A DNA stretch of 64,000 bases from NCBI GenBank assembly GCA_963736325.1, contig CAVTOG010000014.1:62001-126000 (forward strand), given 5' to 3'. This document shows, piece after piece, positions 42,652-51,067 of this stretch. The number at the start of each line of letters is the position of its first letter. Within the stretch, counting starts at the first letter, position 1. The translations under genes and the position numbers were made by a program. The stretch comes from Actinoallomurus sp963736325. Its GTDB lineage: Bacteria; Actinomycetota; Actinomycetes; Streptosporangiales; Streptosporangiaceae. The notes beneath the pieces are model-generated. The model did no database searches, had not been told where the DNA came from, and worked only from the letters and a program-made list of their open reading frames with translations.

Positions 42652-43577
42652 GCGAGGGCCTCCAGCGCCGTGATGAGCAGTTTCCAGAAACGTGCGCTGT
42701 CGAGTTCCAGGGCGACTCGAGCATTGACCGGACGCCCGGTGACGCCCAGGAGATCGACGGCGGTCGCGCCGCGCGTGTACCGGCCGTGCAGTTCGATCTC
42801 GACGTTGGTGTCCTGGCACCGCACCAGGGACGGGTCGATGACCAACGCGACGGCGACCGGGTCGTGGAGGGGCGCGTCCGGCATCTGCCAGATCTTCGTG
42901 TAACTCCCCGAACGGAACCGCAGCATCGACGTGATGATCTCACCCAGCCGCGGCACCGCGCCGATCTGCGCGAGGACCTCGGGCGTGACGAGCGCCTGGA
43001 ACGTGACGTTCAGGCCGCAGTAGGTGATCGGGATGCCGGTGCCGAGCACGATCGCGGCCGCCTCGGGGTCGGCCATGATGTTGTACTCGGAGTACGGCTG
43101 GAAGTTGCCGCGCAGCGTCGACCCGCCCATGCAGACGATCTCGCGGATCTTCGGGCGCAGATGCGGGTGGCCGATCAGCAGCGCGGCGACGTTGGTCTGC
43201 GGGCCGACCGCGATGATCGTCACCGGCTCGTCCGCCTCGGTGAGCACCGTGCGCATCAGCTCCACGGCGTGGCCGTCCCACAGCGGCACGGTCGGCTCGT
43301 CGAACTCCCAGCCGTCCAGGCCGGTCTCGCCGTGCACCTCCGCGCCGGTCACCAGGTCGGCCAGCAGCGGACGCGGGGCGCCCGCCGCCACCGGCACGTC
43401 CTTCACCCCGGCGAGGCTCAGGACCCGGCGGGCGTTGAGGGTGAGCTTCTCCAGCACGTGGTTGCCGGCGACCACGGTGACCGCCCGCAGGTCGACCTCG
43501 GGGTTGCCGCACGCCAGCAGGAGGGCCAGCGCGTCGTCGTGACCGGGGTCGCAGTCGATGATGATCGGAGTGGGCAT
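42648..43577 (-). CDS. Nucleoside hydrolase (IUNH family)
   Basis: 309 residues from ATG 43577. IIIDCDPGHDDALALLLA gives the calcium-binding Asp cluster, and TIIAVGPQTNVAALL and MGGSTLRGNFQPYSEYNIMADPEAA match inosine-uridine hydrolases. The late Asp lies in APLHDPVAVALV, where HDP is the family motif. It cleaves the N-glycosidic bond of nucleosides. In a RibA/RibD-based pathway it could remove ribose from the pyrimidine intermediate, a step toxoflavin formation also needs (inference). It is separated from the glycosyltransferase by two bases. Confidence 0.88.
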   Translation of the reverse strand: MPTPIIIDCDPGHDDALALLLACGNPEVDLRAVTVVAGNHVLEKLTLNARRVLSLAGVKDVPVAAGAPRPLLADLVTGAEVHGETGLDGWEFDEPTVPLWDGHAVELMRTVLTEADEPVTIIAVGPQTNVAALLIGHPHLRPKIREIVCMGGSTLRGNFQPYSEYNIMADPEAAAIVLGTGIPITYCGLNVTFQALVTPEVLAQIGAVPRLGEIITSMLRFRSGSYTKIWQMPDAPLHDPVAVALVIDPSLVRCQDTNVEIELHGRYTRGATAVDLLGVTGRPVNARVALELDSARFWKLLITALEALA

Positions 43578-43579
43578 CG

Positions 43580-44677
43580 CTAGCTCCGCGTTTCGGGGAT
43601 GGAGGGTACGGGGGCGTCCGCGCCGCCATAGAACGCCATGTGGCGGGCGCCGGACGAGGAGAAGGACGACATCAGCTCATGCGCCAGCGCCGGATCGTCT
43701 GGACCCGGGCCGGGCATCGGCGTGCGCAGCGCCTCCGTCAGGGCCTTCTGGTCGCCGGGCGGTACGAGCCGGGCCCGCGCGTAGCCGGCGAGCAGCTTCG
43801 GCAGGTGGCCGGACTCGCTCGCGATGACCGGGCGGCCGAGGATGACGGCCTGGGCGACCGACAGCGAGAACGGCTCGCCGTGGGTGCCACGGTCCGCCGT
43901 CGGGTGCAGGACGACGTCGGCCGCCTCGATCGCCCGCCAGCTCTGCGCCGGCGAGTAGTGCACGAACGAGACCAGCCCGCGGTCCTGCCACGGCGCGATC
44001 CGCGCCAGCAACTCGTCGGGGATGTTGGCCGGCCACACCAGGTTGCGGGTGCCGGCGTGCACGAACGCGAAGTCGTCGCCGTCCTCGAGACGGCCGAGCG
44101 CGGCGCGCAGGCTCAGGTCCGAGCCCTTCCACGTGGTCAGCCGGGTGGGCTGCAACGCGACGGTGCGCGCCGCGCGCGGCAGCTCGTACGGCGCCGGGTC
44201 GCGGACCAGCGCCAGCGGCAGCACGTCGACGCGAGTGCCGGGCAGGTGGGCGCGCACCTCGTCGGCGACGAAGTCGGAATGCGCGAGGTAGGTGTCGGAC
44301 AGATCGGCGAGGAACTGCCAGTGCTCGGCGACGTCGTCGATGTTGTGCAGGTCGAAGTGGAGCCGTCCGCCCCAGCCGCTCGCGCGCAGCCGCCGCGCGG
44401 TCTCGGCGGTCACCTCGGGCTTGTGCCACTGCGGGTTGTGCCAGTGCACGACGTCGAAGGCGCGGCACTCCTCGACGAGGGCGTCGATCCGGTCGCCTGG
44501 GGCCGCGGTGCCCAGCTCCAGCGCGGGCCACCGGTCGCCGAGGTCGGCATCGCGCGTGCCGGAGGCCAGCCGGACGTCCACGCCCAGCTCCGCGAGCTGG
44601 CGGGCCAGCGCCGCGCAGTGGACCTCGACGCCTCCGGTGACGGGCAGCGCGGTCCAGTGCACCTGAAGAACGCGCAT
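43580..44677 (-). CDS. GT-B (GT4-like) glycosyltransferase
   Basis: 365 residues from ATG 44677. VHWTALPVTGGVEVHCAALARQL is the acceptor-side loop, LPLALVRDP leads into the nucleotide-sugar domain, and EPFSLSVAQAVILGRPVIAS is the EX7E-like donor motif. It is three bases after the FGE-like gene in the same operon. A glycosyltransferase inside a tox-like operon predicts a sugar on the product or on an intermediate, which is not known for toxoflavin (inference). Confidence 0.83.
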   Translation of the reverse strand: MRVLQVHWTALPVTGGVEVHCAALARQLAELGVDVRLASGTRDADLGDRWPALELGTAAPGDRIDALVEECRAFDVVHWHNPQWHKPEVTAETARRLRASGWGGRLHFDLHNIDDVAEHWQFLADLSDTYLAHSDFVADEVRAHLPGTRVDVLPLALVRDPAPYELPRAARTVALQPTRLTTWKGSDLSLRAALGRLEDGDDFAFVHAGTRNLVWPANIPDELLARIAPWQDRGLVSFVHYSPAQSWRAIEAADVVLHPTADRGTHGEPFSLSVAQAVILGRPVIASESGHLPKLLAGYARARLVPPGDQKALTEALRTPMPGPGPDDPALAHELMSSFSSSGARHMAFYGGADAPVPSIPETRS

Positions 44678-44680
44678 CGT

Positions 44681-45697
44681 TCAGGCCCTCCCGGCGTCTT
44701 CGGCGACGCGGAACCCCATCGCGTACAGCGACCGCGGGTAGGGGCCGTGCCGTCGCTGGTTCCTGGCCAGGTCGCGGAAGCGGTTGAAGGCGCCGCCCCG
44801 CGCGATCCGGTAGTGGCCCATCCGCTTGTACAGGTCGTCGTGGACCAGCTCGCCACCCGGGTAGGGGTGGTAGCGGTCGGAGACGTACTCCTCGACGTTT
44901 CCCGCCATGTCGAGCGCCCCGCACCAGGACATGCCCGACGGGAACGCCCCGATGGGCGTCGTGCCGAGCAGCCCCGACTCGAGGGTGTTGGCGCGGTCCG
45001 GCGCCCACTCCTCGCCCCACGGGTAGCGTTTCCCGCCGACCCCGCCCGCGGCGTACTCCCACTCCGCCTCGGTCGGCAGCCGGAACGGCCGCCCGGTGCT
45101 CGCGGCCAGCCAGGCGACGTAGCGGTCGGCGGCGCCGGCCGTGACCGTGTAGACGGGATGGTTGGCGGTCGCCGGGTGGTAGCGGCCGTAGTTCCAGCCG
45201 GTGGGCAGCTCCGGGTACTCGGTCTCGGCGAGGAAGCGCGCGTACTCGGCGTTGGTGACCGGGTGGACCGCGATGCGGAACGCCCCGACCTCGGCCCGGT
45301 GCCTCGGGCACTCCTTGACCACCCAGTCGCGCCGTACGCCGAACCGCGCGGACTCGCGGTAAAGCGCGTCGACGTCGGACTCCTCGGTGCCGAGCTCGAC
45401 GGTGGCGGCCGGCACCCCGACCATCACCGGGTCCAGGACCGTGGTGCGCGGGTCCCCGAGCAGGGCGAGCAGCGTGCCCGCCGCCAGCCGGTTCTCCAGC
45501 GGCAGGGCCGGATCGCCGATCCGGGCGACCAGCGCCGCCGGGTCGGTGGTCAGCTCGCCCGCCACCTCCGGCGTACGTTCGGCGCGCGGCGTCACGTAGT
45601 GCTCGGGCAGGCCCATCGCCGCGCGGTCGGTCAGCTCGTTGACGTCCTCGTCCACGAGCTGCACCGCACCGATGCGGCCGGTCGCGGTCTCATCCAC
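44681..45697 (-). CDS. FGE/SUMF1-fold protein, ToxD-like
   Basis: 338 residues; GTG 45697 has GGAGGA just upstream. An N-terminal helical domain of about 90 residues (ENRLAAGTLLALLGDPR) precedes a formylglycine-generating-enzyme fold: FRIAVHPVTNAEYARFL, FRLPTEAEWEYAA, ALDMAGNVEEYVSDRY and RIARGGAFN. The two active-site Cys of true FGE are not in place, so it is not a sulfatase activator. As I recall, toxoflavin ToxD belongs to the same fold family, and the neighbours here are the ToxB, ToxC and ToxE equivalents. It probably acts in assembly of the triazine-like ring (inference). It overlaps ribD by 8 bases. Confidence 0.82.
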   Translation of the reverse strand: MDETATGRIGAVQLVDEDVNELTDRAAMGLPEHYVTPRAERTPEVAGELTTDPAALVARIGDPALPLENRLAAGTLLALLGDPRTTVLDPVMVGVPAATVELGTEESDVDALYRESARFGVRRDWVVKECPRHRAEVGAFRIAVHPVTNAEYARFLAETEYPELPTGWNYGRYHPATANHPVYTVTAGAADRYVAWLAASTGRPFRLPTEAEWEYAAGGVGGKRYPWGEEWAPDRANTLESGLLGTTPIGAFPSGMSWCGALDMAGNVEEYVSDRYHPYPGGELVHDDLYKRMGHYRIARGGAFNRFRDLARNQRRHGPYPRSLYAMGFRVAEDAGRA

Positions 45698-46805
45698 TGC
45701 CGTCCTCCTTCGCCGATCCGCCATCGCGGAACGGGCGCATCTCCACTCGGATGTCGGTACCGAGCATCCGTACGTCGTCGGCGCGCAGACGTACCGCGTC
45801 GCCGATCCCCTTCACCCCGATCGGTGCGAGCACGCCGCGGCCCTCGCCGAGCAGCGCCGGCGCCAGGTACGCGACGACGCGGTCGACCAGGCCGGCCTCG
45901 ACGAGACCGGCCGCCAGCGTCGCGCCGCCCTCGACCAGCAGCGCGCGCACGTCGCGCTCGTACAGCTCCTTGAGCAGCGCCGCCAGGTCGAGCCCCGCGC
46001 CCGCGCGCGGCAGCCGGAGCAGGTCCGCGCCCGGCGGCAGGGGCGGCGCGGGCGCGTCGTCGGCGGTCACCACCAGCGTCGGTGCCGTGCCGTCGAGCAC
46101 ACGCGCGCCCTCGGTGATCCACCGCGCCGCGGAGTCGATCACGACCCGCAGCGGCGGACGGCCGTCGACGCCGTGCCGCAGCCCGAGGTGCGGGTCGTCG
46201 GCGCGCAGCGTCCCGCTGCCGACCAGGACCGCGTCGTGCTCGGCGCGCAGCACGTGACCGTCACGCCGTGCCTCCGGGCCGGTGATCCACCGGGACGACC
46301 CGTCGGCGGCGGCCGACCGCCCGTCGACGGTTCCAGCGAACTTCCACGTCACGAACGGCCGCCCCAGGCGTACCGAGGTCAGCCACATCTCGTTGGCGCG
46401 TTCGGCCTCGTCCCGCAGCACGCCGCCCACGACGTCCAGCCCGGCCGCGCGCAGCAGCGAACCTCCGCCCGACGCCGCCGGGTTCGGGTCCGGCACGGCG
46501 TAGATCACCCGCGCCACGCCGGCCTCGAGCAGCGCCGTCGTGCACGGGCCGGTACGCCCGGTGTGCGTGCAGGGTTCGAGCGTGACCACGGCCGTGCCGC
46601 CGGCGGCACGCGCGCCGGCGGCCGCGAGGGCCATCACCTCGGCGTGCGGCGCACCGGCGGCGCGGTGGAAGCCCGTACCGGCGACCGTGCCGCCGGCGTC
46701 CAGCACGACACAGCCCACGATCGGGTTGGGGCTGGTACGGCCCAGCGCCGAGCGGCTCAGCTCGATCGCCCGGCGCATGGCGGCGAACTCCCCGTGTGCG
46801 GTCAC
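45690..46805 (-). CDS. ribD: RibD-type pyrimidine deaminase/reductase, ToxE-like
   Basis: 371 residues from GTG 46805, overlapping the WD40 stop (TAGTG). Residues 1-145 are the zinc deaminase: HAEVMALA and PCTHTGRTGPC. Residues 150-360 are the reductase: TWKFAGTVDGRSAAADGSSRWITG, LVGSGTLRADDP, LLVEGGATLAAGL. RibD deaminates and reduces the GTP cyclohydrolase II product. ToxE is the equivalent in toxoflavin formation. Riboflavin genes ribC, ribE and ribH are absent, so this is a second, cluster-specific copy (inference). Confidence 0.9.
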   Translation of the reverse strand: MTAHGEFAAMRRAIELSRSALGRTSPNPIVGCVVLDAGGTVAGTGFHRAAGAPHAEVMALAAAGARAAGGTAVVTLEPCTHTGRTGPCTTALLEAGVARVIYAVPDPNPAASGGGSLLRAAGLDVVGGVLRDEAERANEMWLTSVRLGRPFVTWKFAGTVDGRSAAADGSSRWITGPEARRDGHVLRAEHDAVLVGSGTLRADDPHLGLRHGVDGRPPLRVVIDSAARWITEGARVLDGTAPTLVVTADDAPAPPLPPGADLLRLPRAGAGLDLAALLKELYERDVRALLVEGGATLAAGLVEAGLVDRVVAYLAPALLGEGRGVLAPIGVKGIGDAVRLRADDVRMLGTDIRVEMRPFRDGGSAKEDGSG

Positions 46806-48493
46806 TACTCGTTGACCAGGTAGACCCGGCCGTCGTACGAGGAGGCCAGGAAGCACCCGCGCTCGTCGTCGTAGGCCAGCGAGGAGATCCCGGCGGTCGT
46901 CGGCCGCTGCACGGTGACCCACTCCGAGGTGACACGGTCATAGATCGCGATCCGGCCGTTGTAGCTCCCGGTCGCGACGTACCGGCCATCGGAGGAGGCG
47001 CCCACGCACTTGATGGAGTGCGTGTGCGGGGTGACCACCTCGACCGGCTCGCGGTCGGTGCCCCAGATGCGCAGCAGCAGGTCGCGGCTGACGCTGGCGA
47101 AGACCTCGCCGCCGAGCCCCGCGCACCCGTTCGCGATCTTGTGATGGGCGTCCTCGGTGGTGGCGACCCGCTCCAGCGTCGAGCACCGGTGCCAGGTGGC
47201 CCCGGCGTCGGCGGCGACCGAGAAGATCAGGTCGCCCGAGACCGCGACGCCCTTCACCGCGTTCGTGTGCAGGGACAGCTCGCGTACGAACTCGCACACG
47301 CCCGGTTCGGGGATGCGGAAGACCAGCCCCTCGCCGGTGTAGGTGCCGATCACCACGTGTGGCACGCCGTCGCGTTCGAACGCCGCGCCGCAGTTGATCG
47401 GGGATCGGTGCTGGTGCAGGACGTGGCCCGTGAGCGCGTCGAACACCGTGCCGAGCTGGCCGCCGGTGAAGACCAGGCCGGGCGCCGCCGTCAGGAAGTT
47501 GCACAGGCTGCCGGTCTCGGCGAGCGTCTCGCCGTCGCGCCACACGATGCCGGCATCACCGACGCTGAGCACGCCGAGGTCCGGCACCGGCTGCACGGCG
47601 TTGCGCCCGTACGTCGGCTCGATCGGGTCGTTCTCCCAGACCCGCTCCCGATGGTCGTACGTGCGGTAGGCCGCGCCGAACGTCGCGAAGACCAGCCGTG
47701 ACTCGCCCGCGAACGCGCACGACCTCGGCCACACGTCGGGCGGTAGCTCCGTCGTGACCGTGGTCACCGGCGTCGCGCCCGACACGTCCCAAAGGCGCAT
47801 CGTACGGTCGTAGCTGAGGCTGACCATCAGGTCGCGCCCGTCGTCGAGGACGAGCCGCTTGATGCCGGCCTTGTGCGCCGGGATCACCTCGCGCCCCCCG
47901 TCACGTACGACGATGATCTCGCCGTCGTCGTTGCCCGCGTAGATCGTGCCGGCCGAGGAGATCGCGACCGTGTCGGTCTCCACCCCGGCCATGTCCAGGT
48001 CGGCCAGCAGGTCACCGCTCGGCACCGCCCAGCGTTTGATCGTGCCGTCGTCGCTGGAGGAGATCAGCTCGTCGGCGCCACGCGCCCACTCGACGGAGAT
48101 CACGTCGGCGGTGTGGCCGGTCATCGTGGCGAGCAGCCGGCCGGTGAAGTCGTAGACGCGCACCCGATGGTCGCGGGAGGCCGTCGCGATCATCCGCTTG
48201 ACGGGGTGGAACACCGACATCTCGACGTCGTCGTCCTGGGCGGCGAGGACCGCGACCAGCCGCAGGTCGGGAACCGTCCACAGCCGCGCTCCGTGGTCGG
48301 AGGAGGAGGTGAGCGCGTACTGCCCGTCGGGGGAGAACGACGCCTGGTTGGCCAGGTGGTCGTGCCAGGAGCGCGCGATCGCGCGCTTCTCCACCTGGTC
48401 CCAGAGGATGACCTGGTTGTCGTATCCGGCGGTCAGGACGTACGTGTCACGGAACGCCGCGACACCGCTGATCGGGCTCCGGTGCTGGATCAT
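46805..48493 (-). CDS. WD40-repeat protein, ToxC-like
   Basis: 562 residues from ATG 48493. About ten WD40-type blades can be seen, with ends such as VILWDQ, ARLWTV, VRVYDF, IKRWAV, MRLWDV, LRIWGT, IAIYDR and VYLVNE, each preceded by a GH- or S-D-containing turn. There is no signal peptide or enzyme domain. In Burkholderia the toxC gene, also between toxB and the other tox genes, encodes a WD-repeat protein required for toxoflavin. Its position between ribA and ribD supports the same role here. The mechanism is not known from sequence; a scaffold for unstable intermediates is one possibility. Confidence 0.85.
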   Translation of the reverse strand: MIQHRSPISGVAAFRDTYVLTAGYDNQVILWDQVEKRAIARSWHDHLANQASFSPDGQYALTSSSDHGARLWTVPDLRLVAVLAAQDDDVEMSVFHPVKRMIATASRDHRVRVYDFTGRLLATMTGHTADVISVEWARGADELISSSDDGTIKRWAVPSGDLLADLDMAGVETDTVAISSAGTIYAGNDDGEIIVVRDGGREVIPAHKAGIKRLVLDDGRDLMVSLSYDRTMRLWDVSGATPVTTVTTELPPDVWPRSCAFAGESRLVFATFGAAYRTYDHRERVWENDPIEPTYGRNAVQPVPDLGVLSVGDAGIVWRDGETLAETGSLCNFLTAAPGLVFTGGQLGTVFDALTGHVLHQHRSPINCGAAFERDGVPHVVIGTYTGEGLVFRIPEPGVCEFVRELSLHTNAVKGVAVSGDLIFSVAADAGATWHRCSTLERVATTEDAHHKIANGCAGLGGEVFASVSRDLLLRIWGTDREPVEVVTPHTHSIKCVGASSDGRYVATGSYNGRIAIYDRVTSEWVTVQRPTTAGISSLAYDDERGCFLASSYDGRVYLVNE

Positions 48494-48515
48494 GTGAAGT
48501 CCTTCGTTCCGGCGT

Positions 48516-49187
48516 TCATACGAGGTCCGCGACGTCGCCGAAATCGTGACCGGCGATGTCCCTCTTTGATTTCAGGTAACGGCGATTTGAATCATTGGCG
48601 AACAGTCCGGTGCGCACGATCTCGACGACGCGAATTCCGTGCTTCTGAAGCTGTGAAGCCTTGTCGGAGTTGTTGGTCAGCAACCGGACCGAACGCACGC
48701 CGAGTGCGAGCAGCATCTGCGCCGCGACGAAATAGTCGCGTTGGTCGTCGCGGAAGTTGAGCCAGCGGTTCGCCGCGAACGTGTCGAGCCCCTGATCCTG
48801 GAGCCGGTACGCGTCGAGCTTGTTGTAGAGGCCGATTCCGCGGCCTTCCTGGCGTAGGTAGAGGATGATCCCGCCGCCGTCCTGCATGAGGTTCATCGCC
48901 TCGTGCAGCTGCGGACCGCAGTCGCACCGCGCCGACCCGAAGACGTCGCCGGTCAGGCACTCGGAGTGCAGCCGTACGGTCGGCGTGTGCGACCAGCCCC
49001 GGAACAGCAGGGCGAGGTGTTCCTTGCGGTCGCGTAGTCCCTCGAACGTCGCGACCTCGGCGTTGAACCATCCCGCGGCCTGGCCTGGGCGCACCGGGAT
49101 CGGGACCCGGGTCCGGACCCGCGGTTCCAGTCCGATGTCCGGAGGAGGAAGCGGCGGGACATCCTCGCTCTTGGGCTGATCGAGCAT
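48516..49187 (-). CDS. ribA: GTP cyclohydrolase II, ToxB-like
   Basis: 223 residues; ATG 49187 follows AAGGAGG, and longer starts to 49,253 lack one. HSECLTGDVFGSARCDCG supplies the zinc ligands Cys77, Cys88 and Cys90. LRQEGRGIGLYNKLDAY holds the GTP-site Arg and catalytic residues, and the C-terminus ends in an RYLKSK block as usual. It is a stand-alone RibA without a fused RibB domain. It converts GTP to 2,5-diamino-6-ribosylamino-4-pyrimidinone 5'-phosphate, the first step of riboflavin and toxoflavin formation. It leads the 11-gene operon with 22 bases to the WD40 gene. Confidence 0.92.
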   Translation of the reverse strand: MLDQPKSEDVPPLPPPDIGLEPRVRTRVPIPVRPGQAAGWFNAEVATFEGLRDRKEHLALLFRGWSHTPTVRLHSECLTGDVFGSARCDCGPQLHEAMNLMQDGGGIILYLRQEGRGIGLYNKLDAYRLQDQGLDTFAANRWLNFRDDQRDYFVAAQMLLALGVRSVRLLTNNSDKASQLQKHGIRVVEIVRTGLFANDSNRRYLKSKRDIAGHDFGDVADLV

Positions 49188-49552
49188 GGAGCCTCCTTGA
49201 AAGCGGTGCATGGCAATGGTGTGTCGAAATATTTCGGGGGGAATGTCTATCAATTTCCGAATTTGACAGCGTCCATCACCATAGATGCCTTATCTTCCGT
49301 GATGCTCTCGCGTGCATCTCGGCGTACGAGAGCGCGCTGATAATGAGATGAGAGCACCGGCCGGGCCCATGTTCGGAATGGCGCCGCATTGGGTGGGGTG
49401 GCCGGCGGTAGGGCCGGGGGCATTCGCGTTCACCGTGGCGGCGGGGCGCCCTTAGGGCCGCCGTCGTCCCAGCTCAACCCGGGTTCGCGGGATGCTTTCC
49501 ACCCTGGAGTGGAACGGGGGATCTGGCCGGATTCGCGTGTTACCGTGCGATT
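49188..49552 (-). promoter_or_regulatory. Promoter region of the tox-like operon
   Basis: 365 bases between ribA and a small membrane-protein gene on the other strand. Read toward ribA it contains CGCTGTCAAAT (49,272-49,262), identical to 34,223-34,233 in the other promoter of this cluster. Read the other way the same bases give TTGACA, a -35-like hexamer. An AT-rich patch with AAATATTTCG lies nearer ribA (49,228-49,237). From about 49,370 to 49,550 the sequence is G-rich with no gene. Confidence 0.45.
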
Positions 49553-49954
49553 GTGGCTTTCTTGGCGCTCGTGGGCGGCGCGATCGGGTTGGCGCTCGTG
49601 CTCGGGTTCGGGGTGCTACTCGGGTACCTGCTGGTCCTGCTCGAGCAGGACGTCGACCGGATTTTGGGCGTCATCGCCGTCGTTCTCTGCCTGTCCGTTT
49701 TGTACTGGGGAATCAGGTCGGCCCGGATGAGCCATCGGCGCGCGCGGGGTCGAGAAGATCGATTCGACGCCGCGGTGAGGTGGTGTCTCTGGCATGCCGC
49801 CTTCGGGGCATCGGTGATCACCATCGTCCTGATGGTCGTCGACCCGTGGTGGGCCCAGTTGCTCATCGGCTACGCCGCGGTGATCGTGCCCCTGGACCCG
49901 CGCGGCGCCAATCCCGTGGCGGCCCTGCTGGGCTTCAACCGCCCGCACCGCTGA
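49553..49954 (+). CDS. Small membrane protein of unknown function
   Basis: 133 residues from GTG 49553; no good ribosome site is visible. Membrane segments are predicted at about 3-28 (LVGGAIGLALVLGFGVLLGYLL), 38-53, 82-100 and 103-115. A basic cytoplasmic loop (SHRRARGREDR) lies in the middle. No known family. It is divergent from the tox-like operon and may or may not belong to it. Confidence 0.6.
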   Translation: MAFLALVGGAIGLALVLGFGVLLGYLLVLLEQDVDRILGVIAVVLCLSVLYWGIRSARMSHRRARGREDRFDAAVRWCLWHAAFGASVITIVLMVVDPWWAQLLIGYAAVIVPLDPRGANPVAALLGFNRPHR

Positions 49955-50084
49955 CGGCGCGGTGTGGTCTGGGCTGCCGGTATTTACCCCGATGTCGTGG
50001 TGGCCGGATGCCGGAGAGCATCAGAGGGTCGTGAAGGCCTGGGCGGTCTCCCGACGGGGAGGCCGGGGGAAGGACGGGGATGAC

Positions 50085-50231
50085 ATGGGGAAGAAGATCG
50101 CGGCCGGGACGGTCGTCGTTGTTGCGAGCGCGTTGCTCATGGCCGCGGCCGCGCAGGCGGCGGACGCACGCCCGATGCCGATCAACCACGGTCAGTCCGA
50201 CCACGGTCAGTCCCTTCCCGCGCGGAGGTGA
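50085..50231 (+). CDS. Short secreted peptide
   Basis: 48 residues; ATG 50085 has GGAAGGACGGGG upstream. A signal peptide (MGKKIAAGTVVVVASALLMAAAAQA, cleavage after AQA or AADA) leaves a mature piece of about 20 residues with the near repeat GQSDHGQS. It overlaps the end of the SARP gene on the other strand by 25 bases. Too short to assign; it could be a spurious frame, although the signal peptide and ribosome site argue for a gene. Confidence 0.45.
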   Translation: MGKKIAAGTVVVVASALLMAAAAQAADARPMPINHGQSDHGQSLPARR

Positions 50232-51067
50232 TCGCGCGACCGGGTGAGGTCGGCGACGTCCATCGGCGGTCGCGCGAGCGCCCCGGCGGTCTCTTCGGGA
50301 CGCGTGACGGCGTCGGCGGACAGGTCACGGCCGCCCGCGAGGATCGACCGGTGGATGTCCTGCAGGGCACGGCCCGGCTCGATCCCCATCTGCTCGACCA
50401 GGGTCCGGCGGCCCGACCGGTAGACCTCCAGCGCCTCGGAGGTACGGCCGGACCGGTGTAGGGCGATCATCAACAGGCCGCGGGGCCGCTCCCAGAGGGG
50501 CGCGTTGTCCACCAGCGTGCGCAGGTCGCCGACGACCTCGCGGTGCCGGTCGAGCCGCAACTCCAGCTCGAACTGCTCCTCCAGCACGTTGAGCCGCCGC
50601 TCGTCCCACCGGGCGGCGAGGCTGCGCACGACCGGGCTCTGGACGCCGGCGAGGGCGGGCCCGCGCCACAGGGCCAGCGCGTTGCGCAGATGGGCGATGG
50701 CGCCGGAGATGTTCTGGTCGGAGACGGCCGCCCTCGCCTGCGCCGTCTCGCGGTCGAAGATCTGCGTGTCGAGCGTGCCCTGCTCGATGTCGAGCAGATA
50801 GCCGCGATGGCGCGTGGTGATCAGGTCCTTGTCCAGACCGGCCCTGTCCAGGGTGTTCCGCAATCGCCAGACGCAGGTCTGGATCTGCTGGTGGGCGGTG
50901 CTCGGGGGATGCGCGTCCCATACGGCGGCGGTGAGCCGGTCGACCGTGACGAGTTTGTTCGCCTCAAGTAACAGGAGGGCCAGAACCGTCATATCCCGCT
51001 TGGCGGTGAAGCAGACAACCCGCTGTGTCGTGTGTATTTCCAGTGGACCCAGAACCTTGAAAAACAC
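50207..51067 (-). CDS. SARP-family (BTAD) transcriptional activator
   Basis: 286 residues from GTG 51067, chosen because the protein then begins FFKVLGPLEI, the standard SARP start; a TTG at 51088 is possible. An OmpR-type winged helix (residues 1-95: KRDMTVLALLLLEANKLVTVDRL, IQTCVWRLRNTL, GYLLDI) is followed by the bacterial transcriptional activation domain (100-250). There is no ATPase or TPR extension, so it is a small DnrI/ActII-ORF4-type activator. Such proteins usually switch on the neighbouring biosynthetic genes, here most likely the tox-like cluster ending 1 kb away (inference). Confidence 0.88.
   Translation of the reverse strand: MFFKVLGPLEIHTTQRVVCFTAKRDMTVLALLLLEANKLVTVDRLTAAVWDAHPPSTAHQQIQTCVWRLRNTLDRAGLDKDLITTRHRGYLLDIEQGTLDTQIFDRETAQARAAVSDQNISGAIAHLRNALALWRGPALAGVQSPVVRSLAARWDERRLNVLEEQFELELRLDRHREVVGDLRTLVDNAPLWERPRGLLMIALHRSGRTSEALEVYRSGRRTLVEQMGIEPGRALQDIHRSILAGGRDLSADAVTRPEETAGALARPPMDVADLTRSRDHLRAGRD

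Noticed and set aside
44681..45697. True formylglycine-generating enzyme for a sulfatase
   Set aside because: The active-site Cys pair is missing and there is no sulfatase gene nearby.
45690..49187. Primary riboflavin operon
   Set aside because: RibA and RibD are here without RibE, RibH, RibB or a flavin riboswitch, and with WD40 and FGE-like genes typical of toxoflavin.
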